Made by a program: the position numbers and the translations under genes
Part shown: positions 19,000-31,200 of the stretch, piece by piece
Position numbering within the stretch: the stretch's first letter is position 1
Layout of the letters: the number at the start of each line of letters is the position of its first letter
From: Microglena sp. YARC
Lineage: Eukaryota; Chlorophyta; Chlorophyceae; Chlamydomonadales; Chlamydomonadaceae
Assembly: GCA_022414725.1 (NCBI GenBank)
Contig: CM039464.1
Span: 26,004,327 to 26,068,326 of the forward strand
Direction: 5' to 3'
DNA: 64,000 nt
The notes under the pieces: generated by a model
Database searches by the model: none
Told to the model about the DNA's origin: nothing
The model's input: only the letters and a program-made list of their open reading frames with translations

Positions 19000-21900
19000 A
19001 CTCAATTTATTTGAAGGCGGCGCGTTGTGTTCTAGTGCCAACTTCTCCGAAGTGTCATCTTCCAGTAACATGCGTTAATCACCCAGTCCAGCCCTCTCCC
19101 CCAGTTGCATACTATCCATTATATTTCTTCCCCGTCACATAGCAGTTATCAGATGTCCTTCCTGTTGCCTACCTATGCTAAAAAAAAAAAAAAAACAATA
19201 GCCGTTGTGTCGCAGACCTATCTAGCCGTCGCAGCGAGCAGAGCAGTTACAATCACCCCACGTCCAAGACACCTTGTCCCCCGTCTCGGACAGTGTCCGT
19301 TCGCTATCCAATCCCAGTTAGGGCTTGCCTGTACCCCATCTTCCTTACCCGCCACTAGGCTCTATGGCTGGCCAACAAACCACATGGCTCACTCTTCCAT
19401 TTAACACTCACCCATCCTGGGCTAACAAGTCTGTACCGTGTCACCGAGAAATTACCTCTGGGGCCCTGTGCGCTGCCTACCCTACCAGGTCACCAAGTGC
19501 ATACCCAAGCCCTCGCATGACCGCCCGCACACTTTGCTGTCGACAGTGCCTACCTCCAAAGTCACCCATCCAACTTGGCCGTTAATGTTACGAGCGTACA
19601 CCTGAGCAGAGCAACGTCTCTCTTAACATTCGTGAACATTCTCTCGCCCGCCCCAGCAGTGGGGTGCACCCCCAATCCATCCCTTCACCATTTCAACAAC
19701 TACCACTCACGCCTTTCTCCGTCCATGCCCATCACTTTCAAAAACGCAGAATAGAAGTGCTCTCCTGTCAACTCTCGTGGCACCGTCTCAAGGACATCCG
19801 CACAGCTCAATAACAACGGCTCACCTCCCTCCCGTTGCTGTCCGCAAGACCTTGACTTCATCTCTCTCTCTCTGCAGACCCCTGGCGGGATGCTGTCCTC
19901 CTTCCTGAACTTCCACCCTCCCAAATGGACAGCTCTTTCCCGCTGGTGGCCCCTGCTGGTCCCCTTGCAGAGGGGCCAGATCCCCTCACTGGAGAGGGCC
20001 GTCCTTTGGCGAGGTCTGGCCCTCCTGGCCGTTTTACACCCTCTCACCCTTTCCTGCCCTTCCCCCCCAAGGACACCTCCCAAGCTCCCTCATTCACCCT
20101 ACAACAAACCTCGAGGAGCATGGTTACGGGCAGACTTTGAGGAGCAGCTGATCCACAGCAAGACCTCCCCCCCACCAGAGGCAAGAGCTCTTGGAACCAT
20201 GGCTGGTTTGTCTTGGGAAGGACCTCCAATGGAATTACCCAACAACATGGGGTCTCACCTCCATGATGATACTCGAGGTGACCTTCTTGAACTCTTCTGT
20301 GCGCCAAGGCACGGCAGGCCTTCTTCACCCACCATATATGCAAACAAAGCCCCAGTTCCCACCATTTTGTGCCAGGTTTATACCGAGGGAAACGTGCTGG
20401 CTTGGCCCAAGGCTGTGGAGCTTCTAAACCCCCTCGCACCTTGGACACTCACCTAGCACTAACCCTGGACCTGCGAAGGCCTCCGTGGTCTTGAAATCCC
20501 GATGGTTGCTCAGCAACAGAGAGAGCGCTTCGTTGTCACCCTATTCGCAGTCCCCTCCCCTGAAGACCTCCCCACAGAACGCTTGGGTGGACTTACAACG
20601 TGTCCGCCCCCTCCCGTCCAGGCCAGCGGAGAGAACTTGCTCAAAGACAAGACGAACCTCCAAGTCTCCCTCCTCTACGTGCAGGCTTTTGCAGGTGTGG
20701 GTACGCCTCGCTGACAAGACTCTCCGTCTTATACCATCACTTGCCGGAGCTTGCTTCATGGCACCCTGGGCCTGCAATGCGTTCCTTGCTCATGTACGAG
20801 GACGGCTTCCACGGGTAACCAAAGACGACCCCTCCTAGTCCTGCTCCAGCCTGAACTGCTTGCAGCTGCACACTGCTGAACAATGTCTCACGCTTTTCTT
20901 GAAATGCCCTGATTCTGCTGGGACTCTGTCATAGACTGGCTCCTTTCACTGGGGAACCCTACCGGTGGGGCGCGCCTTCCTCGTTGCCTCTTCTTCCTCC
21001 TCGGTGACGACATCACCCTTTGGCCCGGCGACACCCCCTCCTCTCTACCCTAAGGTTGTGGTCTTTCTCGTCGTTATAAACCACCTTAGGCGCGATATGG
21101 CAGGTCCGTTTCGTCCAGGCCCGAGCAGACTTTTTTTTTTTTTTTTTTTTTTTAATACATATACACAGCCGGATCTAGACCTTGCTCTAGACCCTGACCC
21201 AGACCCCGCCCATATCCCGAGCTTCTAGACCCTGATCTAACCCTGACTTGGTCCAGCCCAGCCCCAGCTCTAGCCCCGATCTTGACCCTGCCTCAGATCC
21301 AGCCCAAGCCCAAGATCAAGACCCTGCCCAGAATCAGGATCAGGTTCCAGATTGGACATCAGCACACGACAACGTTCCTGATTACGGCTAGATCTGGACA
21401 AGATCAAGGGTCCATGATCTGCGCTAAGATCCAGATAAGATCTAGAATTCTTTTTTTTTTTTTGGATATTGTCTCTGTCTTCATTCCTGTTCGTACCTCC
21501 AGACCAGGTCTTTTAGGTTTTTCGCTTTGCTTCCAGTTGTTTTCTTCTTTCTGTTGCCTCCTAGCTTTTGGCGTTGTTTTTTGGCAGTTTTTTCCTTAGT
21601 TTGCTTCCACCCTAGTTTCAGATTCCCCCTTAGTTGCCCCTTAGTTTCCCCTCAGTTGGCCCTCCTAGTCCCCCCCCTTCCCCTCCCTTTTTTTTCTCTT
21701 AGTTTTCTCGCATAGTTTTTCCTTTTAGTCCTCCTTAGTTTGCATCTTCCTCTTTGCAGTCTTCTGATCGGCTGACGGTTAGAGGTTGCAATGTTATGGC
21801 CCCCTTCATAGGTTTTTTTCTAGTAGTCCTAGCCTTCTCTTGGGCATTCCTGTTTTTGGTTTTCCTTGCCTCTCTGGTTTGTTTGTCTTCTGTTCCCGTC

Positions 21901-22068
21901 CTCTCTTTGTCCGCTTACGTCGCCCCAGGTGGTGCGTCCTTAGCTGTCCCTTACGCCGTTCTTGTCTTTTCTTTGGTCTTTTCTCCTTGTCACAAAGGGC
22001 CTAGGCTTTTTATCAGTTGCGTGCTTTTCCTGGTTCCACTGTCCCCTTTGTAAAAAAAAAAAAAAAAA
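19000..22068 (+). mobile_element. LINE A copy with B tail and T-tract deletion
   Basis: The A body starts before the middle of ORF2. It is interrupted by a B tail ending in poly(A) at about 19180-19195, then continues to 21130. There, about 400 bp (the C-terminal region after the knuckle and half of the Asp-Pro-Leu repeats) is replaced by a T run (21131-21153). The 3'UTR and poly(A) (22052-22068) follow. The copy at 60665-63717 shares the B insertion, the T-tract junction and the poly(A) junction with D. Quality improves sharply after about 19.75 kb. Confidence 0.75.
19850..21120 (+). pseudogene. LINE A ORF2 C-terminal half, broken
   Basis: The segment corresponds to A1 from about 2815 to 4070, including the stretch that reads DAVLLPELPPPKW, the 'WLRADFEEQLI' block and the zinc-knuckle region near 20830-20910. 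Single-base insertions occur roughly every 50-100 bp and break all frames. No RT active site lies in this part. Confidence 0.65.
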
Positions 22069-22099
22069 GGCTGAGGGAGCTGAGCTGATGGCTAAGAAA

Positions 22100-22345
22100 C
22101 TAATACCAAGTGCTAATGTTGATAGCTGAACTCTGAGGGCTGAGACTAGGCTGAGGCTGAGGGCTGCTGATGCCGGAGGCCTGAGAGAGCTGGAGCTGAA
22201 ATACTTTAGAGTGATACTGATGCTGAATGCTGTGCTGACGCTGAGGCTGAAGGCTGTGGCTGAAGGCTGTGAGCTGTAGCTGAGGCTGAGCTGGCTGATG
22301 TTGGTATTGCTGAAGCCGAAACAGATCTTGGAGTGGAAGGTGCAA
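22100..22345 (-). repeat. CAG/CAT-rich, Gln-rich end of D
   Basis: Irregular hexamer-like repeats (CAGCAT, CAGCCT on the minus strand) read as a Gln/Ser/Pro-rich low-complexity tail of 81 codons in one frame. The homologous + segment at 60391-60642 keeps the composition but not the exact frame. Confidence 0.5.
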
Positions 22346-23289
22346 CTGATTGTTAAGTTTGTGAATTAATGGTTGGTTGTTGCTCTTGATGGGCAGATGC
22401 TGGTACAGAACGCGTGAGAAAGGAGCTGATGCTGAAGAAGTGCTGAGAGTGTGGCCTGCTTATGTGCTGTAGCTGCGGCTAGATCTAATTCTGCACCTGG
22501 GTGATGTGGATGAGCTGCCTGTGGATGTGAAGTGGACTATGCAAACATGGTACTTCATCTGAAAGAAGGGGTACGGTTGAAGTTCCTGGCTCAGTGTTGG
22601 CGGTGCTGTCGAATGGGGGCTGCTGAAGTCACTGGGTTTGTGTGTGTCTCCCGACAGGAGAAGGCTTGGAAAAATTGTACTCTGGGGCGAGCTCCTGGAG
22701 GGAACCGGCATGGAGGAGTGCCTCAGTAGGGGAAACATGTAGGGGCTGTTGGGGGAGAGGGGGATGTGTGTGGTGGACCCATCAGTTAGAAGGAGGGTGG
22801 GGTGAGAGGTGCTGTGGATGGACGTGGGAGGAGAGGGGAAATGGAGAGAATGAGGAGGGGTCCATAGGTGGGGGCCCGATTGTTCCATTTGGAAGAGGGG
22901 AAGGGAAGGGGAGGGGGGAAGGAGGAGGAGGAGAGGGGAAGTAAAGGGGGAAGGGTAGAAGCAGAAGGGCCCTGGAAAGAAGTGAGAGGGGCTGTGGTGG
23001 GAGAGGTGGGAACCAGAGCAGAATGGGAGGGGGAGGGGGAAAAAAGAGGATCTTGATCAAGAAGGTGCTGAAGGGGGGTCTACCAGGGAGGGGGGGGAGG
23101 GTAGAAAGGGTGGCAGGCGGTGGAGGAAGGGGTCTTCTGGGGGTGGGATGTTATCGTCACGATGAAGGAACGGGCAGCAAATTGCGTTTCACTGCAAGAC
23201 TGGTAGTCGGAGGATAATGACTGCCCCAGGGGAGGGAGCAATAGGGGGAAGTTGGAAAAGTGGGGGGCAGGAATTGTCCTTGTAGCCGG

Positions 23290-24061
23290 CGCTAAGAAAG
23301 GATGGCCTCAGGAAAGGAAGGCCAACAAAAAAACAAAAAAATTGTGGATGGGTAAACGTTGAAGAATTGAAGGCGGTCGGTGTGAAGAGGGAGAGGGGGA
23401 GGAGCAGACGGTAAGGGGATGAGGATTGTCGCTGTCCCCACTCCACTCACAGTGAAGTTGGCCAGAGGAACGGAATGAGATAGCCGCCTGGAAAGGTCAA
23501 TCGCGTAATAATATCGGCCATCTGGGTGCAAGGACGATGCACCATCAAGCTTTTGCCTGGGACCCGCATCGCCCATTTTGGCTGGCACTACCGTAATGGA
23601 GAAAGGGGGTGGGAAGTCTGGAGGAGGAAGGTGAGAAAGGCTGGCAGCTCTTGGGGTCCTCAAACTGCTGCTTTACCCACTCTTCCAGTAAGAAGGTGTG
23701 CGGGCGAATGGAAGGATGTGCGAGAACTTTGGGAGCTGGTATCTCCTGGGGGCTTGCTGTAAGAGTCCTGGGGGATGTCTCGCACATATCAGTGGATCCA
23801 TTGGGATCTTCTTAGCATGTGATGAGCCATGGGGGGAAAGCTGCATGGGGCTGTCAGACGAGAAGAACAGAAGAGGCCGTAGATAGCTGAAAGGGGCTGG
23901 AGAAGTATACCAGGTGTAAGGATTGACTCCCATGCAAAAAGAAGGAAGGGCTGAACGTGGTGTGGGGAACCTCGAGTGTCAGACCAGGCTGGCTGGAGAC
24001 ACTGCTGCTATTGCAGGGCTGAAGGGGGAAAGCAGAGAGTATCCAAGGAGGGAATTTCGCA
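23290..24061 (-). pseudogene. D coding-like region, frames broken
   Basis: Overlapping open stretches in different frames can be laid end to end: a Leu/Phe/Pro-rich start (23933-23673), then MCETSPRTLTASPQEIPAPK (23787 onward), FLLEEWVKQQFEDPKS and DGRYYYAIDLS. The + copy near 58998-59220 also has an MCET start followed by FLLEVGKA, but is more damaged. This conserved order suggests one ancestral coding region. No catalytic motif or zinc knuckle is visible, so function is not assigned. Confidence 0.35.
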
Positions 24062-25061
24062 NNNNNNNNNNNNNNNNNNNNNNNNNNNNNNNNNNNNNNN
24101 NNNNNNNNNNNNNNNNNNNNNNNNNNNNNNNNNNNNNNNNNNNNNNNNNNNNNNNNNNNNNNNNNNNNNNNNNNNNNNNNNNNNNNNNNNNNNNNNNNNN
24201 NNNNNNNNNNNNNNNNNNNNNNNNNNNNNNNNNNNNNNNNNNNNNNNNNNNNNNNNNNNNNNNNNNNNNNNNNNNNNNNNNNNNNNNNNNNNNNNNNNNN
24301 NNNNNNNNNNNNNNNNNNNNNNNNNNNNNNNNNNNNNNNNNNNNNNNNNNNNNNNNNNNNNNNNNNNNNNNNNNNNNNNNNNNNNNNNNNNNNNNNNNNN
24401 NNNNNNNNNNNNNNNNNNNNNNNNNNNNNNNNNNNNNNNNNNNNNNNNNNNNNNNNNNNNNNNNNNNNNNNNNNNNNNNNNNNNNNNNNNNNNNNNNNNN
24501 NNNNNNNNNNNNNNNNNNNNNNNNNNNNNNNNNNNNNNNNNNNNNNNNNNNNNNNNNNNNNNNNNNNNNNNNNNNNNNNNNNNNNNNNNNNNNNNNNNNN
24601 NNNNNNNNNNNNNNNNNNNNNNNNNNNNNNNNNNNNNNNNNNNNNNNNNNNNNNNNNNNNNNNNNNNNNNNNNNNNNNNNNNNNNNNNNNNNNNNNNNNN
24701 NNNNNNNNNNNNNNNNNNNNNNNNNNNNNNNNNNNNNNNNNNNNNNNNNNNNNNNNNNNNNNNNNNNNNNNNNNNNNNNNNNNNNNNNNNNNNNNNNNNN
24801 NNNNNNNNNNNNNNNNNNNNNNNNNNNNNNNNNNNNNNNNNNNNNNNNNNNNNNNNNNNNNNNNNNNNNNNNNNNNNNNNNNNNNNNNNNNNNNNNNNNN
24901 NNNNNNNNNNNNNNNNNNNNNNNNNNNNNNNNNNNNNNNNNNNNNNNNNNNNNNNNNNNNNNNNNNNNNNNNNNNNNNNNNNNNNNNNNNNNNNNNNNNN
25001 NNNNNNNNNNNNNNNNNNNNNNNNNNNNNNNNNNNNNNNNNNNNNNNNNNNNNNNNNNNNN
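24062..25061. other. Assembly gap of exactly 1000 N
   Basis: All bases are N. The round length indicates a placeholder of unknown true size. It falls where the 5' end of D would continue, so the missing sequence probably includes at least the ~470 bp of D head seen at 58256-58729. Confidence 0.99.
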
Positions 25062-27255
25062 GAGAGAGATAGGTGCAGCTACCAGGCACATGCCCTAGCA
25101 TCTACGTGCAGCAGCTCATGGCTTTGACCTGGCGCAATATCAATAGCTACTATTCGGAAGGGCAGCTGTTGCTATGTTGTTCCATGCTTGGATTCGAGTC
25201 TCATCTTCATGGCTATGTGGTCACACGAAACATAGCGCTCTCGCCAATTGGCAATCCTTCTTCAATGCAATTTTTGTTGCAACTCTAGCTGCAGGAGGAG
25301 GAATCACCCACGTCCAGGACACCCTCTCCCGCTCGGGAAGCCGTCTGTCTTTCAATCGAGGAGGGCTTGCTGTACCTCTTGCTTCCCACGTCGGCATGCT
25401 ATGCTGGAAGAACACATGGGACTTCCTTCAGTCTAACACGGTCAAATCCTCGCATGCAGCTCTAACCACACACCATTTTGTCAGGCTCCCCATGTGGAGA
25501 TGTTCTCAGCATAACTCCCGACGACGGCTCGCTAGTCGCTTCCTGCCCAGGTTGACGGCATCCGCAACCCAGTGACAGCCTAACCGCCATTGCCCTGGTT
25601 ACGCCTCGCCCTGGTCTTCATGTGGACCACTCTTGGCGGGGAAAAGGTCCATACATTATCATCGACGAACTCAGTGCAGTTTGGTGCTAATGAGCTCTTG
25701 ATTAGCTGCTGTGAGGCACTATACAGGGCTACGCCAATAATTTGAAGAAATGCATCGCACCTTAGAGGCGGAGATAAGTGAGTAATAATTTCTGACCCTT
25801 GCTGCAGCGGATCCTTCTGCCTACAACGAACACTCTAATCCCCGCTCCCGCATAGCCAGTCTCCCTCCATCTTCAGGAAACCGCAATACTTCACACACTT
25901 GCCTTTTGTCATGCCCATCACTTCAACCAAAGTGTCTACCAACACCGTCCAGAGCTCTCGGTGGTCGGAAAGCTATAACGAGATAGAATACGCTCAGCCA
26001 TAACAGAACGTCGCTCACTCCCGCATTAGCACTATAAATCCATCTCTTGCAGACCCCTGTGGGATGCTGTCCTCCTTCCTAGACTTCCACTCCAATGGAA
26101 GCTTCTTCCGCCTGTGGGCCTGCTCGTCCATTGGCCAGAAGGGCCAGATCCATATAGGAGAGGACGTCTTGGGAGGTTGGCCATTTTCCGGTTGCAACCC
26201 TCTACCTTCCTTCCCTTCCCCCAATTACCACCAAGCTGGCCCTCATCACCTACGGCAAGAAACCTCGGAGAAGGCATGTTACGGGAGACTTTGAGGCACT
26301 GATCCAGCAAGGCCTCCCCCCACCAGAGGCAGAGCTTTGGAACCATGGCTGGTTGTCTTTGGGTAGGACCTCGAACTGGACCCAATCACTGGGGTCCTCC
26401 ACCTCCATGATGCATACTGGGTGAACCGTTCTTGACTCTCTGTGCCGCAAGCACGGCAGGCCCTTCTTTCACAACATATAATGCAAAAAGCCCTATTTAC
26501 CATTTTGTGCCAGGTTTTATACTGAGGAACGGCTTGCTTGGCCAGGCTGTGAGCATTCTATCCCCTCCACCTTGGACCTCCCCTTAGCACTAACCTGCCT
26601 GCGCGCCTCCGTGGTCTTGAATCCGATGGATTGCTCAGCAACGAGAGAGCGCTCGTTGTCACCCTATTCCAGTCCCACCCTTGACGACTCCCACAGGACA
26701 GGCCCAGCCCCGCTATCCAGGCCCCGATTCTTGCCCCTGGACCTAGTTCCAGCCCAAGCCCCAAGATCAAGAACCCTGCCCCAGATCAGGATCAGGTTCC
26801 AGATTTGGACACGCACTCGCAACGTTCCAGATCTTAGGGCTAGATCTGGACCAAGATCAAAGGTCCAGATCTGCGCTAAGAATCTAGATCCAGATCTAGA
26901 TTTTGATACCCTCTGTTTCCATTCTGTTGTTTACCTGCCCAGACAGTCTTTTAGGTTTTCCGCTTTGCTTCCGTTGTCTTTCTCTTTTCTGGTTGCCTCC
27001 TGCTTTGGCTTGTTTTTGCAGTTCTCCCTTAGTTGCTTCCCCTAGTTAGTTTTCACCCTATAGTTGCTCCTTAGTTTCCCCTCAGTTGCTCCTTAGTCCC
27101 CACCCCCCCCCCTCCCCCTTTTTTCTCTTAGTTTTCTCGCATGTTTTCTTTTTAGTCTCCTTAGTTTTGCATCTCTCTTTCGTCTTCTGATCCCGGTGAC
27201 GGTTAGAGGTTGCATGTTATGGCCCCCCTTCTAGGTCCTTTTTTTCTTAGTAGCA
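25062..27255 (+). mobile_element. LINE A copy with deletions, interrupted by B
   Basis: The A body matches A1 from about 2070, with a poorly matching stretch at 25550-26030. It continues through the 'LRADFEEQLI' block to 26700, then jumps by deletion into the Asp-Pro-Leu repeats, followed by the 3'UTR. At 27255 the 3'UTR stops at 'cttagta' and a B element begins. The 3'UTR resumes at 33078 with 'gtagtcc', so B inserted here with a 3-4 bp target duplication. Confidence 0.75.
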
Positions 27256-27896
27256 TGCCGGCGTTTGGTTGTCTTGCAGAGCTTGCTATTTGCCATCGGC
27301 GGACCTAGTGGCTTGATACTAGGCTGCTGATAGACGGCTGAAAGCTAAGGAGTGATGCCTGATGCACAGGCTACCGGTTTATTTGCTTAGCTGCTTTGTG
27401 CGCCTTTAAGGTTTTTCCTTGCTGTCCGTCGGATCTTGTGGGGGTTCTACCCCTTCCACCGTTCCAGGACGTTTTTCTAAGGAGTTTGGATTGCTTTAGA
27501 TTTTTTTTAGTTAACCTTGTTAGTGTTAGCTTTGGCTGTCCTGTTTTTTGTTGCATGCTTGCGCTCTGGTCGTCTTTGAGAGCTTGCTGATCTGCATAAG
27601 GTGACCTAAGCGACATGTTACTAGGCTGCTAATTTGTCTGGTTTCTTACAGGAGTGATTCCTGGATGCACTGGCCTGTTACAGGAGTCGATGCCTCTGCG
27701 TGTTTTAATTCTTAGATCAGGCAAACTTCGGTGCATGCCTTTTTCCTTCTTTTTCTGTGTTGCTCTTGGAGGTTACAGTGGTGTTTTATTGGTTGGGGAG
27801 GAACAGTGTTGCTTGGAGGTGGGGGTGGTGCACGGAAGGCCTTTGTCCTTTGTCTCTCCTAGTAATTAGTTTGTGTCCCTCGTTCTTTTTTCCATA

Positions 27897-28293
27897 TTAG
27901 CTGGATAACACTCTGGAGAGTGAGATAATCTTTGTGTGTGGTGAAGCACGCCAATACTAATTAAATGCGGAGCTCACATAGAGAATAATAGTTACAAGCA
28001 CAGTTTTAGAGACCCATTTAGGGGCACCTAGTGGAGGAAAGGGGGAGTTAGCTGGATACCTGATCAGGAAGATACCACAAATAGCTATATAATTGACAAT
28101 TTCGTTTTGCGCTATAGATTGTTATAGCACACCCGATGTTCATTTAATGCACAGTTTCAACAGCAAGCTGAAATAGTACTGGGTCATAGGATAGTTCTAG
28201 ATCGGCGAGTAAAATGGCTCAGAGGAAGTCACGGCCAACATAGACATAGGCAGATAGGGAGCAAGCGAGAGCAATACGCTATTATGTTGGCTG
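27897..28293. repeat. Left long terminal repeat candidate
   Basis: It aligns along its length with 32578-32906, with many indels. Shared blocks include GGATAACACTC, GCACGCCAAT, GGAGGAAAGGGGG, CAACAGCAAGCTGA, GATAGTTCTA and GCGAGAGCA. It is longer than the right copy by about 65 bp. Confidence 0.5.
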
Positions 28294-31200
28294 ATGGCAC
28301 AATCCAATATTTGCCCAATTATGACGCAGGTGACAGGAAATACTAGTTGCTACTCCACCTATGGCATACTATTTGGGCTTTCAGCGGGACATAGAACATA
28401 GAACTGGTAGGAAACAAAAATTATTAAGGAACGGCGGAAAAACAGGAAAACCAGTAATAGAAAGCCTTGTCATTGCAACAACTAAAATAAATGGAGGAAT
28501 GTGATTGAAGGATGTGTGAACTCAAAAAATCGATTTTGACTGTATGTTAGGTGGACAGTGGCAGCAAAAACTGGCACCCTCACGCCAATAAATGTAGCAG
28601 GCCTAAAAAACTTGGGTCATACCGAGCTGTGCAGCTGATATTGACGTAAAATATAAGGAAATGTGTAACCATCCATGGTACAAGCGCAAAAATGACTATT
28701 CATCGGGCAGAATAGTAGGGCTTCACCATGTCGTAATACCAGACGGTACGGTTTTTCACAAAACCGGGAAAAATTTGGATTATGGGAGTGCAGGGTACAA
28801 ATTAACTCAGAAATCAATCCTATGGCGGCACCAAGGAAGGGGAAATATCAGGGAGGCGGTGACTGAAAGAAGTAATTTAAGAGAACTTATATTTAACCTA
28901 AATGAGAGGTTCATAAGTCTGAAAAACAGTCGTCGATATCAAAGTTGGGGGGAAAACGGTCATAGAAATTACCCCATCGGGTAAAAAAAACCTTGTGCAA
29001 CGAAATAGGATAGGCTGGTTTTACCCTAGTCGTACCACCTCATTATAGGGGTCTGCATGACTTGGGTCAATGACCGTTAGGGTTCATACAAAACCTATCA
29101 AGAGACACTTAAGATTGAGTGAGTTGCCGCTTACCATATATGTCTTCACTCTTAGGGCTGCCAGCGTACTGTCACGGCGAATAGAGAGAGAATAATGCCG
29201 CTTAACAACTATTGACCCGTCAACAACAACAACCTGTGGGGTCAACAAAAGAGATGGGTTTGCAAAATCTGCAGTGTGAGTAGAAAGTTGTATGTTCACA
29301 CGAGAGAATCCACATTTGCCTAAAGGAGCAGACAAGAGGACCTAAAGACTACGATGGAAAAAAAAAAAGTCGATGGAAAAAATCCACTACCTGGCTAACA
29401 ATCCTAGGACCTTTTAACTTAGCATGGGAGAATTCATGGGGACTTAGCAAGTTGGACCTGATGAAAAAACACCATACCGATTGAAACTGGTTTATCTTCT
29501 TTCTCTTACTTCATTATCAGATCTATGGAAGTAAGACAGATTTAGGGTGAAGTTGATTAACTTCCTAAATACTGGACTACCTAGCTACGGGCACTAATGA
29601 AATACAAATTCTAAGAGGTGGGTATCGCACCGTCAAGAAACTCATGCACGTCTAAGACACACCAAGCGCCTAACACAGCAAACCAACCTGCAGTAACTGA
29701 AAAATCCAAAGGATGCGAAGTTAAAATTTTCAAAGAAACTTGTAACCAACAAAGGAAACACAGTTCAATGAACAATAGAAGGGTAGATGTACAACCATAG
29801 TACATAAAACTATTGTCCACGTTGAAAAATAGTAAACGCATAATAGGACTTGAAAGAATTTACTGCAAAGGATGGACTGAAAGGGCGCTTTGAAATACAA
29901 CTCGGAAAACAAGAAAGAGGTGAGCGACGCTCCCCAGGTACATCTGCAAGTTACACGTGCAAGATTACCAGCACACCAATTCACAGTAATCCGAAGGGAA
30001 CAACTACTACACTCCACAAAGTTTTCGATCACATGAGGGGCTGGTGGTGATCTAAAAACAGTGTGGAGTAAAAAGAAATAGCTAATACTATGATGAGCTC
30101 CACGAACGAACATCTGCCTATGGAACTAAGAGTCAGAAACCATCAAGACGCTATAAGGTGGGTCTGAATTAAGTACACCTTCCACAAAACCAAGAAAAGA
30201 CAGCTGAAAGGAAGCTGCCTAAACAAAGCGTCGTACGCTCCACCAATCTAGACTACCTATACAGTCAGTCTAGGAGGAGGTGCTGAGAATAGGCACCTCA
30301 CACATAGGGCCATGTTAACCTACGTATGAGAACCAGCAGCTACCTAAACAATGATCCTGGGTTGACTGTAACACCCCAGCCATACGCAAAAGTATAAGCT
30401 AGAACCAGTGTTCAAGATCATCAGCTTTACCCCTCGCTCGGCAACGGCCTACATCATCACCATGGGCTTTGACCCGAGTAAATCCACCAGGGACGACAGG
30501 AAGGCGTCGGAATTATCGACACCCGAGCCATCCAAGGTGGTCGGAGGTTGGCGACTATTAAGTCAATGGACCTGATCCAGGTAACCTACTATGATTCGAA
30601 GGCTTGTCTAAATCTAAGCTTCACCGCTAAACGTGGCAACCAGAGGAAAGGGGCCTGGCGACCCCTGAGATTCGGCTAAGATTATAGTTGGATATCCAAC
30701 TCCCCCCCGCCTAAAACTTCACACACAATACAGCAAGATAGGCCCTGGTCTAGAATGCAACAATGAATACATCCAGCCAGGCAGCCAACAACAATTGGGG
30801 TTGTTAAAGGCGTAGGGAATTACGGTAACACATAAATATCACCGTTTGATGACAGGAGGCATGCAAGCGGGCAGGGGACCCATACTAAAGGGAGAACCCA
30901 GGAAGACAGTTTAGAACTGACTGGAGATAGAGAGTACATCACTACTCACTACTAACTGGCGCAACATTGGAACCAAATAATAATACCCTTACTCACCAGG
31001 GAATACCCAACCCTGTCTACCAATAATGCCCTTTCTAACTAGCTTTGTTGCGTGACTGCCCAATACTAGATTACATAGCAAGGGCAACAAAACAAACGCA
31101 ACAACGACACATCAGGTGCAACCCCAAAGAAAAGCTCCGAAGGAGTCTTGTCTCCCTAGATGAACACGCGATAGATGCAAAGATAACACACTAGCACCCA

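Larger units (their letters stand above)
22069..24061 (-). mobile_element. Family D unit, inverted, cut by assembly gap
   Basis: Read on the minus strand the unit goes from the gap through Pro/Ser-rich coding-like sequence to a CAG/CAT-rich, Gln-rich end at 22345-22100, then abuts the A poly(A). The + copy at 58251-60664 has the same order and the same joint with an A tail. Fragments such as TFLLEEWVKQQFEDPKS (about 23690-23640) and DGRYYYAIDLSRRL (about 23525-23485) read like real protein. No domain is recognised; an ORF1-like LINE protein is possible. Confidence 0.55.

Noticed and set aside
23854..25127. Very long open frames across the N run on both strands
   Set aside because: They consist almost entirely of unknown residues from the 1000 N gap.
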